A DNA stretch of 64,000 bases from Clostridiales bacterium (lineage in GTDB: Bacteria > Bacillota > Clostridia > Christensenellales > Borkfalkiaceae). Location: assembly GCA_015069295.1 (NCBI GenBank), contig SVIW01000006.1:1-64000 (forward strand). Direction: 5' to 3'. The position numbers and the translations under genes are program-made. The first letter of the stretch is position 1. Each line of letters begins with the position of its first letter. Shown here one piece after another: positions 42,124-51,689 of this stretch. Below the pieces are notes generated by a model, which worked only from the letters and a program-made list of their open reading frames with translations, did no database searches and was not told where the DNA came from.

Positions 42124-43419
42124 ATGGAAAAAGCACTATTATCTCTATCCATAGCCCTGCTGGCAGGGATGCTGTTATCCCGTCTGGCAAAGCTTGCCAA
42201 ACTCCCCGCCGTTACCGCCTATCTCGTGGCAGGTATTTTGGTCGGGCCTTACGTCCTTGGTCAATTCGGCGTGGAAGGGCTGGGCTTTACCTCTTTGGAA
42301 AACGTGGAGTCTTTCTCTATCCTTTCCAAAGTCGCTTTGGGCTTTATTGCCTTTTCAATCGGCAACGAATTCCGTCTTACGCAACTGAAAAAGATTGGGA
42401 AACAAGCGACGATTATCGGGATTTTGCAGGCGGTTATTACCACGCTCGTCGTAGACGTAGCGTTGATCGCTATGCATTTGATTATGCCCAACGTTCTTCC
42501 CTTAGAGGCTGCCATCGTCTTGGGGGCAATCGCCTCGGCAACCGCCCCTGCGGCAACCTTGATGGTTGTAAAACAGTATAAAGCAAGGGGCCCCGTAACC
42601 GATACTTTGCTGCCCGTCGTTGCGTTAGACGACGCCGTGGGATTGGTGTTATTCGCCGTCTCCTTCGGGATTGCCCAAGCCTTGGGCAGCGGCGCAGTCA
42701 GCGTCGTTTCCATTCTTGTCGAACCCCTGCTTGAAGTCATTCTTTCCCTTGCCCTCGGCGCATTAATGGGATTTTTGTTCTCTCTTTGCGAACGCTTTTT
42801 CCATTCCCGTTCGAAACGTCTTTCCGTCTCCGTCGGCTTCGTATTGCTGACGATTGGGCTTTCGCTAATTGATTTCCATATCGGTAGCGTACATATTCGT
42901 TTTTCCTCCCTGCTCGTCTGTATGATGCTGGGTACGATTTTCTGTAACGTTTGCGATTTCTCGGAAGAGCTTATGGACAGAGTAGACCGTTGGACGGCGC
43001 CGTTATTTGCCCTCTTCTTCGTATTGAGCGGCGCAGAATTAGAATTGTCCGTCTTCTCGAACTTTATGATCGTTTTGGTGGGCATCGTCTATATCCTTAC
43101 CCGCTCGCTGGGCAAATACAGCGGTGCAAACCTCAGCGCGAGATTGGCCCGCAGCGACGAAAATATCGTCAAATATTTGGGGATTACGCTGTTTCCGCAG
43201 GCAGGCGTTGCACTCGGTATGGCAGCGCAAGCGGCCGACACTTTATCAAGCGGGGATATTATCCGCAACATCACGCTGTTTGCCGTACTCGTTTATGAAA
43301 TCGTCGGACCCACTTTGACGAAGATTGCCTTGACGAAAGCAGGCGATATCAACCCCGAAGGAAAAACGAGCGCGCGCCACGAACACGCACGCAACAGACA
43401 CAAACCCCGCCACACCTAA
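42124..43419 (+). CDS. Cation:proton antiporter (CPA2 / Kef-type membrane domain)
   Basis: A 431-residue integral membrane protein with about 12 predicted spans, a monovalent cation/H+ exchanger by family. It opens ALLSLSIALLAGMLLSRLAKL, contains the ASATAPAATLMV unwound-helix region and a VVALDDAVGLVLFA segment with the paired Asp residues of the ion site. It lacks the cytosolic TrkA-N/RCK domain of full Kef channels; the C-terminus is a short histidine- and arginine-rich tail (ARHEHARNRHKPRHT). It is a single-gene unit with its own promoter and terminator, likely for pH or ion homeostasis. Confidence 0.87.
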   Translation: MEKALLSLSIALLAGMLLSRLAKLAKLPAVTAYLVAGILVGPYVLGQFGVEGLGFTSLENVESFSILSKVALGFIAFSIGNEFRLTQLKKIGKQATIIGILQAVITTLVVDVALIAMHLIMPNVLPLEAAIVLGAIASATAPAATLMVVKQYKARGPVTDTLLPVVALDDAVGLVLFAVSFGIAQALGSGAVSVVSILVEPLLEVILSLALGALMGFLFSLCERFFHSRSKRLSVSVGFVLLTIGLSLIDFHIGSVHIRFSSLLVCMMLGTIFCNVCDFSEELMDRVDRWTAPLFALFFVLSGAELELSVFSNFMIVLVGIVYILTRSLGKYSGANLSARLARSDENIVKYLGITLFPQAGVALGMAAQAADTLSSGDIIRNITLFAVLVYEIVGPTLTKIALTKAGDINPEGKTSARHEHARNRHKPRHT

Positions 43420-43435
43420 TTTTGGACAAACGAAA

Positions 43436-43469
43436 ACGGCGAAGCAACCATGCTTCGCCGTTTTTTTTT
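43436..43469. terminator. Bidirectional terminator, antiporter and yccF genes
   Basis: An 11-pair stem ACGGCGAAGCA/TGCTTCGCCGT with loop ACCA, followed by eight T on the plus strand and an A-rich segment giving TTTTCG on the minus strand. Confidence 0.9.
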
Positions 43470-43477
43470 CGTCCTTT

Positions 43478-43855
43478 TTATTTTGCTTTTACTATCTGCG
43501 AACCAAAGGGCGCAAACACGAATTTTGCCACTTTGAAATACTGTACTGCGCAAGGAATCCCAATTAGAGTCGCCGCCATCATAATCCCAAACGAAATCGT
43601 TGCAATTGCCGCGGCAAAGCCGCCGAAAATCACCCAAAGGGTATTGACGAACACGTGCTTTCCGTAATGCAGCTTTACTCGTTTCCCTGCGGGCATAATA
43701 ATCAGCCTGCCAAACTTGAAATATTGCAAACCAAAGGGAATCCCTATAATCGTTGCGCACAACGCAATTCCAAGCGCAAAGCTGACGACAGCCGCCCATA
43801 ATCCGCCGAAAATAAACCAAACGATATTAAATACCGCGCGAAAGAATTTTTTCAT
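43478..43855 (-). CDS. YccF-domain inner-membrane protein
   Basis: A 125-residue membrane protein made of two similar halves, each with ATxIGIPxxxQYFKxxK at its core (residues about 35-52 and 92-110), typical of the YccF family. Four membrane segments are predicted. The function is unknown. A strong promoter and AAAGGAG support it as a real, monocistronic gene. Confidence 0.88.
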   Translation of the reverse strand: MKKFFRAVFNIVWFIFGGLWAAVVSFALGIALCATIIGIPFGLQYFKFGRLIIMPAGKRVKLHYGKHVFVNTLWVIFGGFAAAIATISFGIMMAATLIGIPCAVQYFKVAKFVFAPFGSQIVKAK

Positions 43856-43880
43856 ACCTTTCTCCTTTGTGTTTTTTCAC

Positions 43881-43909
43881 AGTATAGCATAAAAAACGGC
43901 TCTTGTCAA
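43881..43909 (-). promoter_or_regulatory. yccF-type gene promoter
   Basis: Perfect TTGACA (43904-43909), a 17-base spacer and TATACT (43881-43886) on the minus strand, right after the amidohydrolase stop. Confidence 0.8.
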
Positions 43910-43925
43910 TACCTATTTTTCATTT

Positions 43926-45125
43926 TCAACGCGTACCTGCTCCCTCTTTTAACCATTCTATCGCCGCGTGGGCATAGATAGCGGCGCCCTTATATAACAC
44001 CGATTCGTCAAAAATAGTTTTGGGATTATGCAAAGGATAACGATATCCTTTCGACGGCGCTCCTGCACAAAGCGCCAATGCCACGGAAGGAACTTTTTGG
44101 GAAATATAGGCAAAATCTTCCGACCCGCCCTCTTTATTTCCTTTCAAATCTTCGGAAGAAAAAACGTCCTCTTTAAAAAGCTTTTGCAGGCTTTCCTTTA
44201 CGAACACGGACAGCTCTCTATCGTTGATAAGAGTAGGGCAACCGCCCTCAAACGAAATCTTTGCACGGGCGTGAAAAGCCTTTGCTGTGCTGTTTGCAAG
44301 CTCTTGGATTCGCTTTTTGATGCGCGCCCTCGTCTCCTCGTCAAACGAGCGGAGTGTGCCTTGCAATACAGCCTCTTCGGCGATTACGTTTCCCGCTTTT
44401 CCGCCCTCTAATTTTCCCACCGTCAATACCGAGGGGGTCGCAAGGGCAATTTCCCGCGCGGGAAGCTGGTGCAAGGCAAGCAGAGTATACGCCGCTACGG
44501 AAAGCGCGTCCACACCCTTCCAAGGAGTCGAACCGTGGCAGCCCTTTCCCTTTATCGACACGGAAAAATAATCGGCGGCAGGCGCACTGACTCCCGCCGA
44601 GGAAACGACGACGCTCCCCGTAGGCAATTCCAAGCCCGTCAATACGTGTAAGGTCATCGCCGCGTCCACCTTGGGATTTTGTAAAACGCCGCCCTCGATA
44701 CAGTCCTTTGCGCCTTGTAATATCTCCTCGGCGGGCTGAAACAGCAGCTTTACCCGCCCGCAAAGCTTCGCCTCGTTTTCTTTTAAAATCCTTGCCGCGC
44801 CAAGCAGCATCGCCGCGTGCATATCGTGTCCACAAGCGTGCATATTCCCATTTGTGCAAGCAAAAGGCAAGCCCGTTTTTTCCCGTATCGGCAACCCGTC
44901 GATATCCGCGCGCAAAAGAAAGACCTTGCCCCCTTTTCCCACGCACACCTGTACTCCCGCTTTACCGCAAGGTTTGGGGGAATAGCCAAATTCTTTTAAT
45001 CTTTGAGAGATAAAAGAAACGGACTTTTCCATAGAAAAGCCCGTCTCTGCGTTTTCGTGTAAATAACGGCGGTAATTTACAATATCTTTTTGTATGCTTT
45101 CCGCCTGTTTAAAAATGCTTTCCAT
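43926..45125 (-). CDS. M20-family amidohydrolase/peptidase
   Basis: A 399-residue zinc-dependent cytoplasmic hydrolase that removes acyl groups from N-acyl amino acids or small peptides. The metal site is visible in RADIDGLPI and MHACGHDMHAAML; FQPAEEILQGAKDCIEGG contains the catalytic Glu pair. The dimerisation domain in the middle has VSIKGKGCHGSTPWKGVDA. It is 53 bases after the cluster 2 permease. A GGCAG/CTGCC hairpin covers that gap and no ribosome site is seen before the ATG, so the start is less certain. It could be co-transcribed with the transporter. Confidence 0.88.
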   Translation of the reverse strand: MESIFKQAESIQKDIVNYRRYLHENAETGFSMEKSVSFISQRLKEFGYSPKPCGKAGVQVCVGKGGKVFLLRADIDGLPIREKTGLPFACTNGNMHACGHDMHAAMLLGAARILKENEAKLCGRVKLLFQPAEEILQGAKDCIEGGVLQNPKVDAAMTLHVLTGLELPTGSVVVSSAGVSAPAADYFSVSIKGKGCHGSTPWKGVDALSVAAYTLLALHQLPAREIALATPSVLTVGKLEGGKAGNVIAEEAVLQGTLRSFDEETRARIKKRIQELANSTAKAFHARAKISFEGGCPTLINDRELSVFVKESLQKLFKEDVFSSEDLKGNKEGGSEDFAYISQKVPSVALALCAGAPSKGYRYPLHNPKTIFDESVLYKGAAIYAHAAIEWLKEGAGTR

Positions 45126-45178
45126 ATAGGCAGTATGTACGAGATTTTTAAAAGTATTCGCGTACCTGCCCTAGGGGT

Positions 45179-46120
45179 TTACCCTTTTAAGCCAGTCATC
45201 ACCACACCTTCCATCAATTGTTTTTGGAAAGCGGCAAACGTAATAATCCCTGGCAGCATCATAATAACGCCGATTGCCATTTGTTGGTTAACGTCCAAAG
45301 GCGTTGCCTCTGAGGTATTGCCTTGTACGCGCATATAAAGAGCCAAGGACAACGTCCAACTGTTCTGCGAGTTCGCCACGAAATTCATCGGGCCCTCGAA
45401 ATCATTCCAAGCGCCGTTGAAAGTAGTAACGGCAAGATAGATTAAGATGGGTTTAATCAAAGGCAAAATAATCGTGCAATAGATACGGAAATGCCCAGCG
45501 CCATCCAAAACGGCAGCTTCGCTAAGCGAATTGGGAATACCACGAATAAACTGCCGAACAAGGAAAATATTCATTGCACCACCACCAAACCATATCGGCA
45601 GCCAAAGCGGATACAACGAATCCGTCCAACCAATTGAATCGTAAATAATAAACAACGGGATTGCCGTAACCATAGAGGGCAATAAGACGGTAGAAATAAT
45701 AATCGTGAACACCACGTTTCTGCCACCGAAATCGATTTTCGCCAGCGCATACGCCGTCATCGAAGAGATAAGGCACGTCCCCAACACTTTCATTACACAA
45801 ATGAACAGGGTATTACGCAAATACCAAAGGCTGTACGGGTCAAAAAACGCACCGTACGCATTAGCAATCTCACTGCCACTGATTCTTTCCGGCCAAAGAA
45901 TGGGTTTTAAAGCGTCTTCAGCAGGAGTTATCGAACGAATTAACAAACAATAAATCGGAAACAAGAATACGACTGAAAACAGTGTAAGAAAGACATAGCT
46001 AGTAATCTTTTTACGCAATTTCCTACGTTTTCCTTTGCGTTTTAATTTTTCGTTTAACAATACGTTTTCGTCCACCTGCGGAAGACTTGTTGCTACGGTT
46101 GTTTCAAATATTTCCGCCAT
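45179..46120 (-). CDS. Carbohydrate ABC transporter permease (MalG type, cluster 2)
   Basis: A 313-residue permease with six predicted membrane segments, the first at about 30-50. The start MAEIFET is preferred: GGGGAGG stands eight bases before it, while an upstream in-frame ATG lies inside the partner gene. The EAA loop is seen as LSEAAVLDGAGHFRIYCTIILPL. It begins one base after the MalF-type gene stop. It functions with the permease and binding protein upstream; the ATPase gene is elsewhere. Confidence 0.92.
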   Translation of the reverse strand: MAEIFETTVATSLPQVDENVLLNEKLKRKGKRRKLRKKITSYVFLTLFSVVFLFPIYCLLIRSITPAEDALKPILWPERISGSEIANAYGAFFDPYSLWYLRNTLFICVMKVLGTCLISSMTAYALAKIDFGGRNVVFTIIISTVLLPSMVTAIPLFIIYDSIGWTDSLYPLWLPIWFGGGAMNIFLVRQFIRGIPNSLSEAAVLDGAGHFRIYCTIILPLIKPILIYLAVTTFNGAWNDFEGPMNFVANSQNSWTLSLALYMRVQGNTSEATPLDVNQQMAIGVIMMLPGIITFAAFQKQLMEGVVMTGLKG

Positions 46121-46121
46121 A

Positions 46122-47156
46122 TTATTGTTCCTCCCCGTAGAAGACCCACTTACTCGTTCTAAAAACAACGAGCGTCAACAAGCCGATGATAACGAACAAC
46201 ACCCAACTGAGCGCACACGCATACGCATATTCGTGGCTTTGATGGAAGGTATCATAAATCTTTACACAATAGAAGTACAACTCTTCATGCGCCGCAGAAT
46301 ACTTCATTCGAAGCGGATAGATGCCGCTATAAATCTGCAACGCCCCGATGATTCCCATTAACAGTTGATAGAAAATCATAGGAGTCGTCATCGGAATGGT
46401 AATCTTAAAGGTCTTGTAAAGATAGTTCGCCCCATCCAAATCGGCAACTTCATATAATTCTTCAGGCACGTTTTTCATCTGCGCGAGCCACATGACCATA
46501 CTGCCGCCAAGCGAGGTTACGCCCGTCAAAATCAAAGTAGGCAAAACCGACTCGGGTTTGCTGTAAAACGCTAAGCCGGCATCTTCGCCAAATAAAGCGC
46601 GCAAAATCGTGTTTAAGTATCCGTAATCAGCGTTGGTAATATCCGCCCAAAGCAGCGTCCCGGCAACAGACGGAATCAAACAAGGCAAATAATAGATAAC
46701 GCGGTACGCCCCCATACCTTTTACCTTTTGGTTCATAAACAACGCCAAGCTGTACGACCCTATCATAGAGAATGCAAGCGAAAAAACGGCATAACGGAAG
46801 GTCAATAACAACGATTTTCCCGTACCGTAAGGTATAGCCATGAAATCTTCGGTAAATATCTTTATGTAATTTTGGAACCCGAAATTGGTAAGCTGGTCAG
46901 CACGGTCAAAGGCAGTATAGTCGTAATCGTGCATACTGTACCAAAGCGACAAGACCATTGGGATTAACGTAAAAATGATCATACCCAAAATTACGGGCGC
47001 ACACCAAATATATCCCGTCGCGTGCTTTTTAAATTTTCTCCAACGTTTCGCCGACTTATTTTTATCGGGTAAACTGGGCGGCAGGGCGACGAAGTCGCCC
47101 GCTCCCGTCGGTGTAGAAAATTCTACGTTTTCTGTTTGTTGATAATTATCCAACAT
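46122..47156 (-). CDS. Carbohydrate ABC transporter permease (MalF type, cluster 2)
   Basis: A 344-residue permease of normal size with a 40-residue cytoplasmic N-terminus and six predicted membrane segments. The coupling loop is ELYEVADLDGANYLYKTFKITIP. It is 11 bases after the binding-protein stop, within the cluster 2 operon. Unlike the cluster 1 MalF-type protein it lacks the large outside domain, which makes a useful comparison. Confidence 0.92.
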   Translation of the reverse strand: MLDNYQQTENVEFSTPTGAGDFVALPPSLPDKNKSAKRWRKFKKHATGYIWCAPVILGMIIFTLIPMVLSLWYSMHDYDYTAFDRADQLTNFGFQNYIKIFTEDFMAIPYGTGKSLLLTFRYAVFSLAFSMIGSYSLALFMNQKVKGMGAYRVIYYLPCLIPSVAGTLLWADITNADYGYLNTILRALFGEDAGLAFYSKPESVLPTLILTGVTSLGGSMVMWLAQMKNVPEELYEVADLDGANYLYKTFKITIPMTTPMIFYQLLMGIIGALQIYSGIYPLRMKYSAAHEELYFYCVKIYDTFHQSHEYAYACALSWVLFVIIGLLTLVVFRTSKWVFYGEEQ

Positions 47157-47167
47157 AAAACACTTCC

Positions 47168-48556
47168 TTATAAGAGATCGTTTACTCGGTTAAAGTTCGT
47201 GGTGTAGGTATCCAACCAACCCGTCATCTTCGCATAAGTTCCTTCATCAACGCTCTGCTGTTTATTAATAATAGCGTCTACACAAGAACGAAGACTAGGA
47301 CGAGCGTCGGGTTCGAATACGTTATACGTCGTCAAACGAAGCTCTTCTCCTGCAAGCCAAGCGGAATGGTTCAAGTTGGGATCCATCGCCTTCGTCCAAG
47401 AGCCGTTATCTTTCAGCGATTTTAAGATGGGAACGCTAGTACCGAATTCCCCTGCAACCTCTTGACCTTCTTCCGAAATGATATACTTGATGAAATCCCA
47501 GCAAAGTTCCTTGTTGGTTTTTTCAACGCCATTTGCTTCCTGCGTTTTATTAGCCGTTTTGGTCGTAATCGCATACCCCGAGCAACCTGCGCCTACCGCT
47601 TCCGTGGGGAAGGGCAAGAAATCAACTTTGCCTTTCATTACCGAATAGAACGTGTACGCTACGGGACGAACGCAAACGGTCATAGCCGTGTAGCCCTGCT
47701 TAAAGCCGTCTTCAGTACCAATCATCGTCTTATCCGAGAACAGTTCGTCGTAAAGTTTGCTTAAAATTTTACGATTTTCCGGGCTCTTCAAATTGAGGTC
47801 GTAATTAGCGTCCAAAATCCCGCTGCTACCCATTTCTTTAAAGACGGAAGTATAGACGGGTTCCCACTGCAAGAAAAAGTTGATTGCATCGTACGAAGCC
47901 GAATAAGCAGCCCCCGCTTCCTTAATCTTGCCGGAAACGCCCTGCAAGAAGGTGATAAAGGTATCCATATTCCAATTTTCGTGCGAGAAATCTTCAGGCA
48001 ACAAATCGTATATACCAAAATTCTCGAAAAGCTCAGTATTGTAGCAGATACCGATTTTGTTGTAATCTCTAGGCGCATAATAAAGCGCGTGTTTTTCACT
48101 CTTATCTACGCTATAAGGCTTATATTCGCCCGTATACGATGCAGCGTGCAACATTGATTCGTAATACAATTCATAGGAAGTTTCCTTGCTTGCTTCGTAC
48201 ATAGGACGCAAATCCAAGAAATGTCCCTTTGCCGCCCAAGGCGCGAATTTATCGTCGGGTACCCATACGATATTGGCAAGCTTGTCTTCGTTCCAAGCAT
48301 AGTTTTGCATATACCCGTCCAAATCGCTGCTACCGAAATTCTTAACGATAACGTTTACGTCTGGATTCTTCGCCTCGTATGAAGACGCCAATTTTTCCAT
48401 AACGGCTTCTTCACCCTCCTCCGATTGACACGCAACGGTGATGTTGTATTTCCCTTCTTCGAATTCGTTTTCGTTTACGGGAGGGGTACAAGCCGTCGCG
48501 GGGAACGCAAGTACTGCACAAGCGGAAAGCGCCAACAATAACTTCATTTTCTTCAT
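47168..48556 (-). CDS. Extracellular solute-binding lipoprotein (cluster 2)
   Basis: A 462-residue sugar-binding protein, lipid-anchored at ATAC (Cys23). Typical family 1 features are YNITVACQSEEGEEAVMEKLASSYEAKNPDVNV near the N-terminus and a WDFIKYIISEEGQEVAGE segment near the C-terminus. It lies between a Gfo/Idh gene (26 bases upstream) and the MalF-type permease. The neighbouring GH29 enzyme suggests a fucose-containing oligosaccharide as cargo; this is inference. Confidence 0.92.
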   Translation of the reverse strand: MKKMKLLLALSACAVLAFPATACTPPVNENEFEEGKYNITVACQSEEGEEAVMEKLASSYEAKNPDVNVIVKNFGSSDLDGYMQNYAWNEDKLANIVWVPDDKFAPWAAKGHFLDLRPMYEASKETSYELYYESMLHAASYTGEYKPYSVDKSEKHALYYAPRDYNKIGICYNTELFENFGIYDLLPEDFSHENWNMDTFITFLQGVSGKIKEAGAAYSASYDAINFFLQWEPVYTSVFKEMGSSGILDANYDLNLKSPENRKILSKLYDELFSDKTMIGTEDGFKQGYTAMTVCVRPVAYTFYSVMKGKVDFLPFPTEAVGAGCSGYAITTKTANKTQEANGVEKTNKELCWDFIKYIISEEGQEVAGEFGTSVPILKSLKDNGSWTKAMDPNLNHSAWLAGEELRLTTYNVFEPDARPSLRSCVDAIINKQQSVDEGTYAKMTGWLDTYTTNFNRVNDLL

Positions 48557-48582
48557 AATAAAAATCTCCTTATCCCTTATTT

Positions 48583-49860
48583 TTATCTATAATTTTCAAT
48601 TTGAACAAGTTCGCCGCCCTTCAAGCGGGATTCCTCTGCCGCAATCGCCATATAATGGCTTTCGATTGATTTTTCCAAGGACGTATCTGCCGAAAGGTTC
48701 TTTTCCGTCATCACTTCGTAGAGCGCGTCTATGATACGGTGATCGCCACCTCCGTGCCCTTCCAAATCGTCGGTAAGCTCGCTGATACGCCAAGTTTTCG
48801 GAGTTTCGAAATATCGACGGAGCACAATCAAATCTTCTCCTTCTCTTACCTCTAGTTCTCCCTGCGTACCAAAGAAACGAATATCCCTGCCGTTGCGGCT
48901 GACAAAGGCTTCCATTTTCAACGTCGCCGTTACTCCGTTTTCAAACTGCATAATCGTCGTCTGGTTGTCCACCACGTTATTATCGCAAGCAAACGCGCAT
49001 CTTCCATAAGGGCCCTCTTTTATCGCCTCGTAGATAGCTTCTTCCGTCAGCGGATACGCATTGGTAATAATACTCATCGGCACTACATTTTTCGGCGAAC
49101 CCAAATTTTTCCACATTTCGATATACACGCGTTTTGCGCTATATTTACAGGAATCTACGAACTTGCAATCCAGACAGCGGTCTGCCGCCCCGACGGGCTG
49201 GTAGGCTTTTTTGAAATACGCCAAGCTCCCCATTGAAGATACCGATTTACATTTACTGCCTGCAAAGTGCTGCAACAAATCGAGATCGTGGCAACATTTT
49301 GCCATAATCATCGGAGTACTCTCTTCGCGCTTACGCCAATTACCGCGCACGTAGCTGTGCGCCTCGTGCCAATACACGACGTTTTCCGTCTGGTCGATAG
49401 ACACCAACATTCCCAAGGCGCCGCTTTTTAAAATTTCCTCGATTTTTCTGACCATCGCCGTATAACGAAGCACGTGGCAAACCATTACCTTCCCGCCCGT
49501 TTCCTGCGCCGTTTTTAACAGCGAGCGCAGCTCCTCTACGTCGTCGGAAATCGGCTTTTCCAAAAGCAAATTATACCCCAGCAATAAAGCCCGCTTTGCC
49601 TGCGCTACGTGTTGTCTATCCTGCGTAGAAACAATCAATACGTCGCTTCTCTTTTTCTTAAAAAATTCATCTTCGCTTAAAAAACGGTTTTCCGGCTTTA
49701 CCTCAAACATATCCCCGTATTTTTTCAAGCGTACGGGATTGATTTCACACAGGGAGACCAGCTGAAACTTATCTCTCAACGTATTTATGTATCGACCATA
49801 CGCCTCGCCGCCGCGGCCGCCGACGCCTATAATCGATACCGTTAATTTCTTGTTTTGCAT
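48583..49860 (-). CDS. Gfo/Idh/MocA-family oxidoreductase (cluster 2)
   Basis: A 425-residue NAD(P)-dependent sugar oxidoreductase. The Rossmann motif is SIIGVGGRG (residues 9-17). The catalytic EKP is intact (E101-K102-P103), with CCHDLDLL supplying the His/Asp pair. It has the same CxxCxxxxxC pattern (CLDCKFVDSC) as the two cluster 1 proteins. It begins 35 bases after an AraC gene, the order that is fused into one protein in cluster 1. Likely role: oxidation or reduction of an imported sugar such as fucose or a uronic derivative. Confidence 0.9.
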   Translation of the reverse strand: MQNKKLTVSIIGVGGRGGEAYGRYINTLRDKFQLVSLCEINPVRLKKYGDMFEVKPENRFLSEDEFFKKKRSDVLIVSTQDRQHVAQAKRALLLGYNLLLEKPISDDVEELRSLLKTAQETGGKVMVCHVLRYTAMVRKIEEILKSGALGMLVSIDQTENVVYWHEAHSYVRGNWRKREESTPMIMAKCCHDLDLLQHFAGSKCKSVSSMGSLAYFKKAYQPVGAADRCLDCKFVDSCKYSAKRVYIEMWKNLGSPKNVVPMSIITNAYPLTEEAIYEAIKEGPYGRCAFACDNNVVDNQTTIMQFENGVTATLKMEAFVSRNGRDIRFFGTQGELEVREGEDLIVLRRYFETPKTWRISELTDDLEGHGGGDHRIIDALYEVMTEKNLSADTSLEKSIESHYMAIAAEESRLKGGELVQIENYR

Positions 49861-49895
49861 AGTTGTTACCTCGTTTCTCTCCTATTTACGTTTTA

Positions 49896-50672
49896 TTACG
49901 ATTCATTTTGAAATTTTTTCTTTGCCCGATAAAAAGTCGGAGCGGAATTGAATCCACATTTGTACAAAATTTCCAAACTGGTCATATTTAAGCTTTTATC
50001 CGCAAACAATTCGTTGGCTCGCCGTACGCGCAACATATTGAGATAATCGCGGAAATTTCGCCCAACGTATTTTTTTAATACCTTCGAACAATAATCCGCC
50101 GAATAGCCCAATTTCTTCGCCACCTTGGACAGCGTAAGATCTTCCAAATAATTGTTGTGAATATATTCTAACAATTCTTTTACAAAGCAATTATCCTTCC
50201 GCTCTCTTACCCGTTCCAACGGATAAGCCTCGGATAAAAAGGAAAAGAATAAATTTGCATATCCCAAATTTTTGATATGCGATTCTTTCGATTCTTTCAT
50301 CCATTCCCGCAAAAGCCCGATAGCCCGTTGATTTTTCTCTATATCGCACATAAAAGTACGAAAGGTCAAATTGGGATATAACTCGCGAAACTCTTTGCTG
50401 TATTCGCGGCTCATAACCAATACGATTGCGCGGACTTTTTCCGTCAGGCATTTATAGCAATGCCCCTCGTAGCTGTCGGCAAAGAAAATGCAGTCTTTGG
50501 ATAAAACCCTCGATTCGTCATCCAAAAACGCTTCGACCTCACCCTCTTGTACGATGATAAATTCCATACTGTCGTGGAATTCCCCCATTTCAACGAGCGT
50601 GGGATCTTCTTTTAAATATATTTGTTTGGGTTGATCTTCTTTTCCCGAATAATACCTTGTTGTTTTCGTCAT
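49896..50672 (-). CDS. AraC-family transcriptional regulator (cluster 2)
   Basis: A 258-residue regulator. The N-terminal cupin region (MEFIIVQEGEVEAFLDDESR and SKDCIFFADSYEGH) precedes a C-terminal AraC domain with LTLSKVAKKLGYSADYCSKVLKKYVG and TSLEILYKCGFNSAPTFYRAKKKF. The sensor is short. It lies between the fucosidase and Gfo/Idh genes, and a GAGGGGG ribosome site precedes the ATG. It probably controls the cluster 2 operon that contains it. Its size and position match the N-terminal third of the cluster 1 fusion protein. Confidence 0.9.
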   Translation of the reverse strand: MTKTTRYYSGKEDQPKQIYLKEDPTLVEMGEFHDSMEFIIVQEGEVEAFLDDESRVLSKDCIFFADSYEGHCYKCLTEKVRAIVLVMSREYSKEFRELYPNLTFRTFMCDIEKNQRAIGLLREWMKESKESHIKNLGYANLFFSFLSEAYPLERVRERKDNCFVKELLEYIHNNYLEDLTLSKVAKKLGYSADYCSKVLKKYVGRNFRDYLNMLRVRRANELFADKSLNMTSLEILYKCGFNSAPTFYRAKKKFQNES

Positions 50673-50722
50673 AATTTCCCCCTCGCTGGTTTCTTGTATC
50701 TTCTACAAAATAATCAGTAAGT

Positions 50723-51682
50723 CTATTTCCGTCTTTTTCCTACCTCTCGCAAAAGGTCAACACTGGGGGCAGGTATGCGACCAAGCGGGTCGGGCCCCAC
50801 GTTCAATAGATAATTGATACCCCTTGCGTTAAGTTCGTTTTTGATTTTTAAAACGGTTTCGGCGCTCTTCCAATTTTGGTCGTACGCCTTATACCCCCAA
50901 GTATCGTTGAGGGTCGCGGGGACTTCGTACAACATTCCGTTGCCCTCCGCGTCCGTTTCGTTGTCGTTCGACGAGCCGTAATCCCCCATTCCGTTCCCAA
51001 TCCTCGAATTGATTAAACAATTCGGTTGATACTTCTTGACGAGGTTATAAAGCTCTATCGATTGCTCTTTCGTAATATCCTGCGGCGTATCGAACCAAAT
51101 CAGGTCGATATCCCCGTAGTTCGTCAAAAGCTCGGTTACCTGCGGAATCGTCTTTTTCCTAAAACAAATTTCAAAGTCCTTTTTCGTGTCGGGGAAATCC
51201 CAGAAATTCGTCCAAGGCTTGCCTTGGCTCGTTTCTTCCGTTTCGCTGTACCCGCCGCCGTGCTCTTCGTGCCAGTCGAGCTCTTGCGAATAATAAATTC
51301 CGAACTTCAAGCCCTTTTTACGGCACGCCACCGACAGTTCTTTGATGATATCCCGCTTAAAGGGAGTGTGCATTACGTTATAATCGTCCACCTTCGAATC
51401 GAACAGGGCAAACCCCTCGTGGTGTTTGGTTGTTACGACGATATATTGCATACCAGCCGATACGGCAAGATCGCACCATTCGTCCGCGTCGAAGAAGACG
51501 GGATTAAACGCCTGCATTAGCTTTTCGTATTCTTTAATGGGAATTTGGAAATAGGACTGCGCCCATTCCGCTATCGTTTTTCCCATTCTTCGTCCTTTAT
51601 ATTCACCAGCCAACAGCGAATACAGTCCAAAATGCACCATCAAGCCGAATTTCGCTTGGCGAAACCACTCTTTATTCGTCAT
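50723..51682 (-). CDS. Alpha-L-fucosidase, glycoside hydrolase family 29
   Basis: A 319-residue retaining fucosidase acting on terminal alpha-fucose. The start MTNKEW has GGAGAGAGG upstream; an in-frame ATG 14 codons earlier lacks one and sits in a hairpin. The TIM barrel shows KFGLMVHFGLYS at the first strand, VVTTKHHEGFALFDS for substrate binding, and the nucleophile in DIDLIWFDTP (Asp198). It ends after the barrel, so the usual C-terminal beta-sandwich is missing. There is no signal peptide; it acts on imported oligosaccharides and supports a fucose theme for cluster 2. Confidence 0.9.
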   Translation of the reverse strand: MTNKEWFRQAKFGLMVHFGLYSLLAGEYKGRRMGKTIAEWAQSYFQIPIKEYEKLMQAFNPVFFDADEWCDLAVSAGMQYIVVTTKHHEGFALFDSKVDDYNVMHTPFKRDIIKELSVACRKKGLKFGIYYSQELDWHEEHGGGYSETEETSQGKPWTNFWDFPDTKKDFEICFRKKTIPQVTELLTNYGDIDLIWFDTPQDITKEQSIELYNLVKKYQPNCLINSRIGNGMGDYGSSNDNETDAEGNGMLYEVPATLNDTWGYKAYDQNWKSAETVLKIKNELNARGINYLLNVGPDPLGRIPAPSVDLLREVGKRRK

Positions 51683-51689
51683 ACCTCTC

